The translations under genes were made by a program, and so were the position numbers. Below the pieces are notes generated by a model that saw only the letters and a list, made by a program, of their open reading frames with translations, had not been told where the DNA came from and ran no database searches. DNA of 17,157 bases from DATKEG01 sp035544515 (GTDB lineage Bacteria; Acidobacteriota; Vicinamibacteria; Fen-336). The stretch lies in NCBI GenBank assembly GCA_035544515.1, contig DATKEG010000248.1, positions 1 through 17,157 of the forward strand, given 5' to 3'. This document shows, piece after piece, positions 1-9,910 of this stretch (positions are counted from its first letter, which is position 1; each line of letters starts with the position of its first letter).

Positions 1-15
1 GGCGGCCCGCGGCCC

Positions 16-39
16 GGCGGCGGCGCACGCGCCGTGGCC
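16..39 (-). terminator. Candidate hairpin downstream of the GH18 gene
   Basis: Twelve bases past the GH18 stop codon the sequence folds into a stem: CGGCGC (21-26) pairs with GCGCCG (29-34), and an outer GGC/GCC pair lies beyond a small internal loop. No T-run follows within the window, so this is only a GC-rich hairpin in the right place to end the minus-strand operon. In DNA this GC-rich, such hairpins also arise by chance. The rest of 1-50 shows nothing recognisable. Confidence 0.25.
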
Positions 40-50
40 GTTGAAGCTTC

Positions 51-1187
51 TCAGCGCGCGGCCGCGCCCGGCCGGCGCAGAAGGGCGTAGAGCGTCTCGA
101 GCAGCGCGCCCGTGGGGTCGGCGCCGTACTCCCAGAACATCGCGCCGGCCAGGCCCTTGTCCGCGATGTAGCGCGCCTTGAGCCTCAGCGACTCGGGGTC
201 CTCGTAGCTCACGAACACGCGCTTGTCCGCGTTCCAGAGGTACGGCGCCTGCGCCGCGGCGTCCCAGCGGCGCGCGAATCCGTCACGATCGACCAGCGTC
301 GTGGACAGGGCGCCGTATTTGGTCTCCAGGCGCGCCGCCGGCGCCTGGCCGGGCCGGTACAGGAACTCGCTGCCCTCGCCCGCCACCACCCACGCCCGGC
401 CGTAGAACGGCACGCCCAGGACGAGCTTGCGCGCGGGCACGCCCGCGGCCAGGAACTCGCGGACGGCGCCGTCGGCCGAGCGCTGCCGCGGGTCGGCCGG
501 GTGCGGGTACAGGTTGGCGTGGTGCCCGGCGAGCCCCTGCGCGCTGGCCACGCGGAAGTCGTAGGTCATGAGGTTCACGAAATCGGACACCGCCGCCACC
601 TTGTCCATCTCCGTGTGCGCGAGGAAGTCGGGCGACGCGCCCGCGGCCAGCGTCAGGAGCAGCGTCCGCTTCCGTGCCGCGCCGTCGCGGTCGAGGGCGG
701 ACCGCAGCTCGGACATGAGCGCCGTGAAGTTCTCCTTGTCCTCCGGCCGGTGGGGGTTGCCGGCGCCCGGCAGCCCGGGATACTCCCAGTCCACGTCGAA
801 GCCGTCGAGGTCGTGGCGCCGGACGAAGTCGACGGCGCTCTCCACGAAGCGGCGCCGGCCCTCCGGGGTGGCGGCCATGTCGGAGAAGCCGCCCGACCAC
901 GTCCAGCCGCCGACCGAAACCAGGATCCGCAGGTGCGGGTGCTTCGCGCGCAGGGCGGCCAGCGCCCTGAAGTTCTCCGCGTCCCGCGCGAAGCCCTCGA
1001 CCACCTTGCCGTCGCGGATGTCGGCGAAGGCGTAGTTGACGTGCGTGAGCTTCTCGCCCGCGATCTCGGAGGGATCGAGCAGGCGGTCCTGGACGAAGAC
1101 GTACCCGATGATCACGCGGCCGGGTTCGGGAACGGCGGCGGGCGCCGCGGCCAGCGCCGCCGCCAGGGCCGCCGACGCGACGCTCAC
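51..1187 (-). CDS. Glycoside hydrolase family 18 (chitinase-type), secreted
   Basis: Predicted 378-residue GH18 TIM-barrel enzyme that would hydrolyse beta-1,4-N-acetylglucosamine links in chitin or related glycans. The family signature DGFDVDWE lies at residues 128-135, with E135 as the catalytic acid and D133 assisting. The substrate-binding SVGG motif is at 91-94, MTYD at 207-210 and the barrel-closing FWEY at 351-354. The GTG start at 1187 is chosen because it overlaps the GH16 stop (GTGA), has GGAGG eight bases upstream and places an Ala-rich stretch (residues 2-20) ahead of the barrel. That stretch would serve as a signal peptide but lacks the usual basic N-terminus, so export is likely rather than certain. 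The open frame extends further upstream but only as an antiframe of GH16. There is no chitin-binding module. It is the last gene of the lactonase-GH16-GH18 set, suggesting co-production of glycan-degrading enzymes. An endo-N-acetyl-beta-glucosaminidase role cannot be excluded. Confidence 0.93.
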   Translation of the reverse strand: MSVASAALAAALAAAPAAVPEPGRVIIGYVFVQDRLLDPSEIAGEKLTHVNYAFADIRDGKVVEGFARDAENFRALAALRAKHPHLRILVSVGGWTWSGGFSDMAATPEGRRRFVESAVDFVRRHDLDGFDVDWEYPGLPGAGNPHRPEDKENFTALMSELRSALDRDGAARKRTLLLTLAAGASPDFLAHTEMDKVAAVSDFVNLMTYDFRVASAQGLAGHHANLYPHPADPRQRSADGAVREFLAAGVPARKLVLGVPFYGRAWVVAGEGSEFLYRPGQAPAARLETKYGALSTTLVDRDGFARRWDAAAQAPYLWNADKRVFVSYEDPESLRLKARYIADKGLAGAMFWEYGADPTGALLETLYALLRRPGAAAR

Positions 1188-2014
1188 TGGCCTTCCCTCC
1201 GATAGACGCGCACGTAGTCGACCTTCATGGCCTGCGGGAGCACGGTGGTAGCGTCCGGTTGGCCGGGCCAGCGGCCGCCGACGGCCACGTTGAGGAGCAG
1301 GAAGAACGGATGATCGAAGACCCAGCGCGCCCCCGTCGGCAGGTCGGCGGGCGTGCGGGTCTGGTAGTGCCGTCCGTCCACGTACCACCGGACGGCCGGC
1401 GGCTCCTTGTCCCACTCCACCGCGAACTCGTGGAAGGCGTCGGCGAAGCGCTGGCCGTCCGGCAGCGAGAAGGACCCGCCGATGCCGCCGCCCCCGGAGT
1501 AGCCGGGGCCGTGCAGCGTGCCGTGCACGGTGCCGGGCTCGCGCCCGACGTTCTCCATCACGTCGATCTCGCCGCAGCGGGGCCAACCCACGGTGTCGAT
1601 GTCGGCTCCCAGCATCCAGAACGCGGGCCAGATCCCCTGCCCGCGCGGGACCTGGATGCGCGCCGCGAAGCGGCCGTGGGCCTGCTCGAAGCGGCGCTGG
1701 GTCTTCAGGCGGGCCGACGTGTACTCGCGCCTCGTCCCATCGGGACCGGTGAACGTCTCGCGCAGCGCCTCGATGACCAGGGACCCGTCGCCGGAGAGGC
1801 GCGCGTTCCGGGCACGGTCGGTGTAGGACTGGAGCTCCTCGTTGCCCCAGCCGTGGCCTCCGGTCTCGCTCACCCACTTCGTCGCGTCCACGAGCGCGCC
1901 CGCGGGACCCTCGAACTCGTCGCTCCAGACCAGCGTCCACCGGGGCGCCGCGCCCGCGCAGGCGGGCAGGGCGAAGACGAGCGCCGCGAGGAGCGCGGAC
2001 CGCGACGGCTTCAC
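1184..2014 (-). CDS. Glycoside hydrolase family 16 endo-beta-glucanase (laminarinase-like)
   Basis: A 276-residue secreted GH16 jelly-roll enzyme. The catalytic motif EIDVME lies at 149-154, giving nucleophile E149, D151 and acid/base E154. GNEELQSYT (58-66) and the WPAFWML segment (129-135) are typical of bacterial beta-1,3-glucanases (laminarinases); an agarase, carrageenase or mixed-linkage specificity is less likely. The N-terminus MKPSRSALLAALVF is a good signal peptide. It is followed by LPAC with Cys19, which could be a lipobox and would make this a lipoprotein, although Pro at -2 is unusual. The GTG start at 2014 overlaps the lactonase stop (GTGA), and no clear Shine-Dalgarno precedes it, so translation is probably coupled. 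Its own stop overlaps the GH18 start in the same way. It is a single catalytic domain with no carbohydrate-binding module. Confidence 0.93.
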   Translation of the reverse strand: MKPSRSALLAALVFALPACAGAAPRWTLVWSDEFEGPAGALVDATKWVSETGGHGWGNEELQSYTDRARNARLSGDGSLVIEALRETFTGPDGTRREYTSARLKTQRRFEQAHGRFAARIQVPRGQGIWPAFWMLGADIDTVGWPRCGEIDVMENVGREPGTVHGTLHGPGYSGGGGIGGSFSLPDGQRFADAFHEFAVEWDKEPPAVRWYVDGRHYQTRTPADLPTGARWVFDHPFFLLLNVAVGGRWPGQPDATTVLPQAMKVDYVRVYRREGQ

Positions 2015-3180
2015 CGGGCGCCCGCGGCGGGCGCCGCGACGAAGACCACGGAGACGGGCGCGCCCAGCGCGACGGTCTGGCCGGTGTCGGCCAGGCGGCC
2101 GGTGCTCGCGTCGATGCGGAAGACGCTGACGGTGTCGGAACGCTGGTTCCCGGCGATGAGCCAGCGCCCGGACGGATCGATGCCGAAGCCGCGCGGGGTC
2201 CGGCCGCCCATGGCGGTGTGCCCGACCGGCTTCACCGTACCCTGGCCCTGGTCGATGGCGAAGGCCGCGATGGTGTCGTGCCCGCGGTTGGAGGCGTAGA
2301 CGAAGCGGCCCGACGGGTGTACGAGGACCTCGGCGCCGCTGAACCCCGGCGCCACGGCCACGCCCTCGGGCAGCGACGAGACCTTCTGCCGGTGCTCGAG
2401 CCGGCCCGTCGCCGCGTCGAGCGAGAACGCGTCGAGCGTCATGGCCTTCTCGTTCAGCACGTACACGAACCCGCCCGCGGGATGGATCGCCACGTGGCGC
2501 GGTCCGGACCCGGCGTCGAGCGCGGCGAACGGCGGGTCCCCCGGGACCAGGGCACCCTCGGGCGTCAGGCGATAGACGTAGACGCGGTCGAGCCCGAGGT
2601 CGGCGACCAGCGCGAAGCGGCCCGTGGGCTCGAGGTCGATGGAGTGGCCGTGCGGCCGCCTCGGCTTCTCCCCCGCGGCGCCCAGCGTCTCGTGCTGCAC
2701 GAAGGCCGAGGCCGCGCCGAGCCGGCCGTCGGCCGCGATGGGCAGGACCGCGACGCTGCCGCCGCCGTAGTTCGCCACGAGCAGGTGCTTGCCCGCGCGG
2801 TCGACCGACGCGTAGCAGGGACCCGGGCCGCGCGTCGAGGCCTGGTTGAGCGGGCGGAGCTTCCCCGTGGGCTCGATCGCGAACGCGCTGGCCGCGCCGG
2901 CGGGAGCGCCCTCGAAGTCCCCCACCTCGTTGACGGCGTACAGGAAGCGGCCCGTGGGATGGACGGCGAGGAACGACGGGTTCACGGACTCGGCGGCGAG
3001 CGCGGGCGCTCCCACGATCCCGGTGGCGGGGTCGAAGCGGGAGACGTAGATGCCCTTGCTCGGGCCGTTCGTGTACGTGCCGAAGTAGACGAACGAGCCC
3101 GCGTCGCTCGCGGGCGACGGAAGCGCCCCGAGCAGTCCGGCCGCCAGGACGGTCCCGGCCACGGCGCGATCGCCTTTCAT
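2011..3180 (-). CDS. Secreted lactonase-family beta-propeller (6-phosphogluconolactonase-like)
   Basis: A 389-residue protein of the seven-bladed propeller lactonase family (the Pgl/YbhE type). Blade motifs of the form HP-T/A/S-GRF-hydrophobic-Y recur through the chain (HPTGRFLYAVNE, HPAGGFVYVLNE, HPSGRFVYASNR, DPSGRWLIAGN), and the family segment RPHGHSIDL is present. Enzymes of this family open sugar lactones to the free acids. The N-terminus MKGDRAVAGTVLAAGLLG followed by SPASDA is a probable signal peptide, which argues for a periplasmic or extracellular lactone rather than cytosolic 6-phosphogluconolactone. The ATG at 3180 has GGGAGG (3186-3191) five bases upstream. It lies 35 bases after the ADOP permease and overlaps the GH16 gene by four bases, so it is probably part of one transcript. 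Many members of this family have no tested substrate; the exact lactone is unknown. Confidence 0.88.
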   Translation of the reverse strand: MKGDRAVAGTVLAAGLLGALPSPASDAGSFVYFGTYTNGPSKGIYVSRFDPATGIVGAPALAAESVNPSFLAVHPTGRFLYAVNEVGDFEGAPAGAASAFAIEPTGKLRPLNQASTRGPGPCYASVDRAGKHLLVANYGGGSVAVLPIAADGRLGAASAFVQHETLGAAGEKPRRPHGHSIDLEPTGRFALVADLGLDRVYVYRLTPEGALVPGDPPFAALDAGSGPRHVAIHPAGGFVYVLNEKAMTLDAFSLDAATGRLEHRQKVSSLPEGVAVAPGFSGAEVLVHPSGRFVYASNRGHDTIAAFAIDQGQGTVKPVGHTAMGGRTPRGFGIDPSGRWLIAGNQRSDTVSVFRIDASTGRLADTGQTVALGAPVSVVFVAAPAAGAR

Positions 3181-3215
3181 GCAGGCCTCCCGGGAAAGGA
3201 ACAGCCTACATCACC

Positions 3216-5720
3216 TCATTGATAGCGAAGCGCCACCATGGGGTGCACGCGCGTGGCGCGCGCGGCGGGGAGGTAACCGGCGAGCAGGGCCGTGGCCAGG
3301 AGCGTGACCGTGGCCAGCGCGAAGGTGAGCGGGTCGTTCGCGCTGAGGCCGAAGAGCTGCGTCTCGACCAGGCGCCCGAGCCCATACCCGCCGGGAAGGC
3401 CGACCGCGAGGCCGATCAGGGCCAGGATGGCCACTTCCCGGAGCACCATGGCCAGCACCGTCCTCCGGTCGGCGCCGAGAGCCACGCGGATGCCGATCTC
3501 GCGCGTGCGCAGCGACACGGCATAGCTCATCACGCCGTAGAGCCCCAGCGCCGCCAGCAGCGTGGCCAACAGGCCGAAGGCGGCCGACAGGGCCGCCACC
3601 AGGCGCTCCACGAAGAGCGACTCGCCGATCTGGGCCCTCATCGTCTTGAGGTGGGTCACGGGCAGCGTGGCGTCCACGCGCCGGACGATCTCGCGCATCC
3701 CCGGCGCGAGCGCCTCGGGGTCGAGCGTCGTGCGGGCGTAGAAGGTCATCTCCCCGACGTCCGGCTGCTGCCGGTAGGGCACGTAGACGAAGCGGATCGG
3801 CTTCTCGCGCAGGTTCGCGGCCCTGCCGTCCTTCACCACGCCCACGATCTCGATGTCCAGCTCGTCGTCGCGGCCGTACCCGAACCGGCGCCCGAGCGGG
3901 TCCTGGTCCCCGAAGAAATACCGCGCGAAGGTCTCGTTGACGACCGCGACCCGGGGCGCGCCCAGCGCGTCCGCGTCCGTGAAGTCGCGGCCGGCCAGGA
4001 GGTCGATGCCCAGGGTGGCGAAGAACTCCGGCGCCACCGCGTTGAAGTTCGGGTTCATGTCCTCGCCGTCCTTCGCCTCGTAGCCCTCCACCTTCACCGT
4101 GCTGCTGTTGTTGCTGTCCGTCATGAGCGCGACCTCGGCCAGCGACACCGAGCGCGCGCCCGGGACGGCGGCGACCTCGTCGCGGATCTCCTCGAGCACC
4201 GCGCGCCGCCGCTCCGTGGGGTAGCCGTTGAGCGAAGGGTCGACGGAGAAAGCGAGCAGGCGCTGGGGCTGGAACCCCGGGTCGAGCCCGCGCAGGTTCA
4301 TCAGGCTGCGGGTGAACAGGCCGGCCCCGATCAGGAGGAGCAGCGACAGGGCCACCTGGGCCACGACCAGCGCCTTGCGGAAGCGGAAGGGGGCCGCTCC
4401 GCCCAGCACGGAGGTGGACTCGTTCTTGAGCGTGGGCGCGAGGTCCATCCGCGTCGACTGCAGGGCGGGCACCAGGCCGAAGAGAAGCCCCGTGGCCACG
4501 GACAGGGCCAGCGCGAACAGGCCGACGCGCAGGTCGGGATCGGAGGTGAGCACGCGCGCGGCCGCCGCGGAGGGGAGCGCGCGCACGAGGAGGCCGCCGG
4601 TCCAGCTCGCCACCACGAACCCGAGGGCACCCCCCGCGAGCGAGAGCACCAGGCACTCCACCAGGAGCTGGCGGACCAGCCGCCAGCGGCTCGCGCCGAG
4701 CGCCAGGCGCAGCGCGACCTCCTTCTGCCGCGAGGACGCGCGCGCGAGCAGCAGGTTGGCCACGTTCGCGCAGGCGATGAGCAGGACGAGGCCGACCATG
4801 CCCATGAGCATCAGGAGCGGCGTGCGTGAGAGGTCGCGCAGGCCGGAGGCGCCACGGCCGCCGGGGTGGAGCAGCAGCTTCTTCTGGAGGAAGGCCGTGC
4901 GGAAGCGCTCGGACCGCGTGCCGAGCCGCTCGAGGTCCTCCTTGAGGAGCTGGCTGTAGAGCACGTTCACACTCGCGCCGGCCTGCTCCACGGAGACGCC
5001 GTCGCGCAGGCGCGCCAGGCTGGTCAGCCAGCGGACGCGCCAGTCGTTGATGCCGCGCGTCCACGTGGGGATCACCTGCGGCTGCATCATCAAAGGCAGG
5101 TACACGTCGATCGACTCCCCCACCGAGATGCCGTGGAAGCCCGCGGGGGCGACGCCGATCACGGTCATGGGATGGCCGTTGACGTGCACGCCGCGGCCGA
5201 CCACGGCGGGATCGGCCGCGAAGCGGCGCGTCCAGAACCCGTGACCCAGGACGGCCACGGGGTGGGCGCCGGGCGCGCGGTCGTCGTCCGGCGTCAAGAG
5301 ACGTCCCGCGGCCGGGCGCAGCCCGAGCACGTCGAAGAACGTGCCCGAGACGAGCACGCCGTCCACCCGGTCCGTCTGCCCTCCTTCGCCCAGATGCACG
5401 GGCGTCGTGTACTGCGCCAGCACCCCGTCGAACACGTCGGCCTTGTCGCGCAACTCGAGGAACAGGGGGTGCGAGATCTCGGTCACGGTGGCGCTGTGGC
5501 TGTGGGTGGAGCCGGAGAAGGGGCCCGGTCCGTCGAGGAGGACCAGACGTTCGGGCTCATGGACCGGCAGGAGGCGGAACATCACCTGGTCCATCAGCGT
5601 GAAGATCGCGGTATTGGCTCCGATACCCAGGGCCAGGGTCAAGAGCGCGACGGCCGTGAACCCTGGGCTGGCCGCGAGCGTCCTCACGGCAAAGCGCAGG
5701 TCCTGCCTGAGTGCGTCCAC
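3216..5720 (-). CDS. ADOP-type duplicated ABC permease (MacB/FtsX)
   Basis: An 834-residue inner-membrane protein with the architecture of acidobacterial duplicated orphan permeases. It begins with the family-typical stretch DLRFAVRTLAASPGFTAVA and a first membrane segment (about 18-42). A MacB-like periplasmic core follows (about 45-290), then an FtsX domain with three membrane helices (about 303-420), a linker helix (about 450-470), a second periplasmic core (about 480-700) and a second FtsX domain (about 706-830). Conserved RQKEVALRLALGA (331-343) and RTREIGIRVALGA (738-750) are the paired cytoplasmic coupling segments of the two halves. No ATPase gene is adjacent in this window, hence 'orphan'. 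The role is probably MacB-like mechanotransmission or export, but no substrate is established. The GTG at 5720 has AGGAGG (5725-5730) four bases upstream. It is preceded by a sigma-54-type promoter and followed after 35 bases by the lactonase gene. Confidence 0.93.
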   Translation of the reverse strand: MDALRQDLRFAVRTLAASPGFTAVALLTLALGIGANTAIFTLMDQVMFRLLPVHEPERLVLLDGPGPFSGSTHSHSATVTEISHPLFLELRDKADVFDGVLAQYTTPVHLGEGGQTDRVDGVLVSGTFFDVLGLRPAAGRLLTPDDDRAPGAHPVAVLGHGFWTRRFAADPAVVGRGVHVNGHPMTVIGVAPAGFHGISVGESIDVYLPLMMQPQVIPTWTRGINDWRVRWLTSLARLRDGVSVEQAGASVNVLYSQLLKEDLERLGTRSERFRTAFLQKKLLLHPGGRGASGLRDLSRTPLLMLMGMVGLVLLIACANVANLLLARASSRQKEVALRLALGASRWRLVRQLLVECLVLSLAGGALGFVVASWTGGLLVRALPSAAAARVLTSDPDLRVGLFALALSVATGLLFGLVPALQSTRMDLAPTLKNESTSVLGGAAPFRFRKALVVAQVALSLLLLIGAGLFTRSLMNLRGLDPGFQPQRLLAFSVDPSLNGYPTERRRAVLEEIRDEVAAVPGARSVSLAEVALMTDSNNSSTVKVEGYEAKDGEDMNPNFNAVAPEFFATLGIDLLAGRDFTDADALGAPRVAVVNETFARYFFGDQDPLGRRFGYGRDDELDIEIVGVVKDGRAANLREKPIRFVYVPYRQQPDVGEMTFYARTTLDPEALAPGMREIVRRVDATLPVTHLKTMRAQIGESLFVERLVAALSAAFGLLATLLAALGLYGVMSYAVSLRTREIGIRVALGADRRTVLAMVLREVAILALIGLAVGLPGGYGLGRLVETQLFGLSANDPLTFALATVTLLATALLAGYLPAARATRVHPMVALRYQ

Positions 5721-5756
5721 GGTGCCTCCTCATGGAATGCGGCTGGGACGGCTTCA

Positions 5757-5772
5757 AGCGATTGGTGTGCCA
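5757..5772 (-). promoter_or_regulatory. Sigma-54 (-24/-12) promoter for the ADOP operon
   Basis: On the minus strand the sequence reads TGGCAC-ACCAA-TCGCT. The RpoN consensus is TGGCAC-N5-TTGCW, so all positions match except one (C for T), and the GG to GC spacing is the required 10 bases. Transcription would start near 5746-5747. That gives a leader of about 26 bases holding the AGGAGG ribosome binding site directly before the GTG at 5720. The placement in a true intergenic gap, correct strand and correct distance make a chance match unlikely, although no experiment is available. Confidence 0.6.
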
Positions 5773-5825
5773 CCCCGGCCCGACTCCGAAGCTCATGCCG
5801 GACAGCGTGTTGGCGCGTGGACGCA

Positions 5826-5857
5826 CGGCCGGGGTGTTCGTTATCGGAACGCGGCCG
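5826..5857 (-). terminator. Hairpin between the Fe-ADH gene and the ADOP promoter
   Basis: The arms CGGCCG (5826-5831) and CGGCCG (5852-5857) pair, and inside them TGTTC (5835-5839) pairs with GAACG (5847-5851). The loop is GTTATCG, and a three-base bulge lies on one side. It lies about 30 bases past the iron-ADH stop, so it could terminate that operon, though no U-run follows. Its inner inverted repeat is also about 90-105 bases upstream of the predicted sigma-54 start, where an enhancer-binding activator could bind. The sequence alone does not decide between the two. The rest of 5721-5887 holds only the promoter and ribosome binding site described separately. Confidence 0.35.
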
Positions 5858-5887
5858 TCCCGCGAGCGGACGCCCTTCGACGCCGGG

Positions 5888-7054
<1,167 letters not shown>

Positions 7055-7079
7055 GGGGTGAGGCTCTTTCAGGCGTTTT

Positions 7080-7100
7080 CCGAGCGAAGCGTTCCCTCGG
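7080..7100 (-). other. Near-perfect palindrome in the GS / Fe-ADH gap
   Basis: A 21-base inverted repeat with one mismatch: on the minus strand CCGAG-G-GAA, loop CGC, TTC-G-CTCGG. It starts eight bases after the ligase stop and lies wholly in the 53-base gap before the iron-ADH start. As RNA it gives a compact eight-pair hairpin. That would suit mRNA 3'-end protection, partial termination or reduced expression of the downstream gene. A protein-binding operator is also possible. Confidence 0.4.
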
Positions 7101-7107
7101 CCGCCAA

Positions 7108-8483
<1,376 letters not shown>

Positions 8484-8487
<4 letters not shown>

Positions 8488-9863
8488 GGGCGGGAGCGGA
8501 AGTGGATGCTGCGCCGGCGGGTCAGGTGGTAGAAGCCCCAGGGCGAGAGCGTGGAGCCCTTCCCGCTGTCCCCCACGCCCGTCCACGGCAGCGCGGGGTC
8601 GAGGTAGTCGCACCGGTTCTGGTACACCGTGCCCGCGCGCAGCTCGCCCGCGAAGCGGTCGGCGCGCGCACGGTCGCGCGTCCAGACCGAGGCGGTCAAG
8701 CCGTAGCGCGTGTCGTTCATCAGCCGCAGGGCCTCGTCGTCGTCGGCCACGGCGCGCACGGGCAGCAACGGCCCGAAGCTCTCCTCCTGCATGACCTCCG
8801 CCTCGTTCGGGACGCCGGTGAGCAGCGTCGGCGGGAAGAAGTTCCCTGGCGTGTCCGGCACGCGACGGCCACCCAGCAGCAGCCTCGCGCCGCGGCGAAC
8901 GGCATCGTCCACCTGTGCCTCGAGCGTGTCGAGGGCCGGGCGGCTGGCCAGCGGCCCCATGGTCGTGGCCTCGTCGAGCGGATCGCCCAGCCGATAGTCC
9001 CGCAGCGCGGTCCGCGCGCGCTCCACGAACTCGTCGTAGACGCGGCGGTGCACGTAGGCGCGCTCGACCGCGCAGCAGGACTGCCCGGCGTTGTAGCAAG
9101 CACCGTCCACCACGTTCTCCACCGTGAACTCCAGGTCCGCGTCCGCGGCCACGTAGGCCGGGTCCTTTCCTCCCAGCTCGAGCCCCACGTCGAGAACGCG
9201 CCGCGCGGCCTGGCGGTACACGGCCTGTCCACCCGCCACCGAGCCCGTGAAGGCGACGTAGTCCACCGCGCGCGGGTCGCCCAGAAGCCGCGCGGTCCGA
9301 TCGTGGTCCAGCTCGAGGCTGGCCATGACGCCCGGCAGCTCGGGATCGGCGAAGGCTTGCGCGAAGCGCTGGCCGCAGAGCGGCGTGCGCGCGCTGTGCT
9401 TGAGCAGGACGGTGTTGCCGGCCAGGAGCGCGGGCACCACCACGTTGACCGGGATGAGCAGCGGGTAGTTCCAGGCCGCGATGTCCAGCACCACGCCCAG
9501 CGGCGCGTGCTCGATCCGCCGGTGCAGGCCGTCCTTCTCCGGCAGGACCTCGGGCGCGAGCGTCCGCGGCGCGATGGCCAACATGTGCTCGGCGCGTTCG
9601 CAGAACGTCTGCAGCTCGCGGCGCGCCTCGCCGATGGGCTTGCCCATCTGCAGGGTGACCTCGCGCGCGATGGCGTCGCCCCGCTCCCGGAAGCGCGCGA
9701 GGCCGGCGCGCACGCGGCGCATCCGCTCCTCGAGCGGGAGCCGGCTCCAGCGCGCGAAGGCCGAGCGGGCGGCCACGACCTTGGCGGCCAGGGACTCCGC
9801 GTCGTCGAGCGGGACCTCGGCCACGACCTTCTGGTCGTACGGGTTGACCGCCTGCAGGGGCAT
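8484..9863 (-). CDS. NAD(P)-dependent aldehyde dehydrogenase
   Basis: A 459-residue ALDH-superfamily enzyme oxidising an aldehyde to a carboxylate. Landmarks counted from the ATG at 9863 are: conserved Asn132 in AAWNYPLL, K155 in LLKHS, the cofactor loop FTGSVAGG (205-212), general base E229 in LELGGKDP, and catalytic C263 in NAGQSCC with a second Cys next to it. It is slightly shorter than the usual 475-500 residues, as in some succinate-semialdehyde-dehydrogenase-like members. A TTG at 9887 would add eight residues; the ATG is preferred because family homology (AVNPYDQ) starts right after it. Neither has a clear Shine-Dalgarno. It heads the ALDH-GS-Fe-ADH operon and is divergent from the keto-deoxyglucarate dehydratase. 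Two substrates therefore fit: a gamma-glutamylated aldehyde, or 2-oxoglutarate semialdehyde made by the neighbour. Confidence 0.92.
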
Positions 9864-9910
9864 CTGATCGGATGATACGGCATACAATCGCCGTCTTCGG
9901 GGGAGAGCCG
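9864..9910. promoter_or_regulatory. Divergent promoter region, ALDH operon / kdgD operon
   Basis: Only 47 bases separate the two divergent start codons. On the plus strand TACAAT (9883-9888) is a good -10 element, and GGGGGAG (9899-9905) is the ribosome binding site of the plus gene. On the minus strand TATCAT (9877 down to 9872) is a -10-like hexamer whose start point would fall at or next to the ALDH ATG, implying a leaderless or nearly leaderless mRNA. No convincing -35 boxes are seen on either strand, so activator dependence is possible. The two -10 elements lie a few bases apart, so expression of the two operons is probably linked. Confidence 0.4.

Noticed and set aside
1188..1940. Upstream in-frame extension of the GH18 gene (to about 629 codons)
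   Set aside because: The added residues are Arg/Pro-rich antiframe of the GH16 gene. The GTG at 1187 has GGAGG upstream, overlaps the GH16 stop and begins an Ala-rich leader.
3219..4829. Long plus-strand open frame opposite the ADOP permease
   Set aside because: Arg/Glu/His/Gln-rich composition typical of antisense frames in GC-rich DNA, no recognisable domain, and the minus strand encodes a clear full-length permease.
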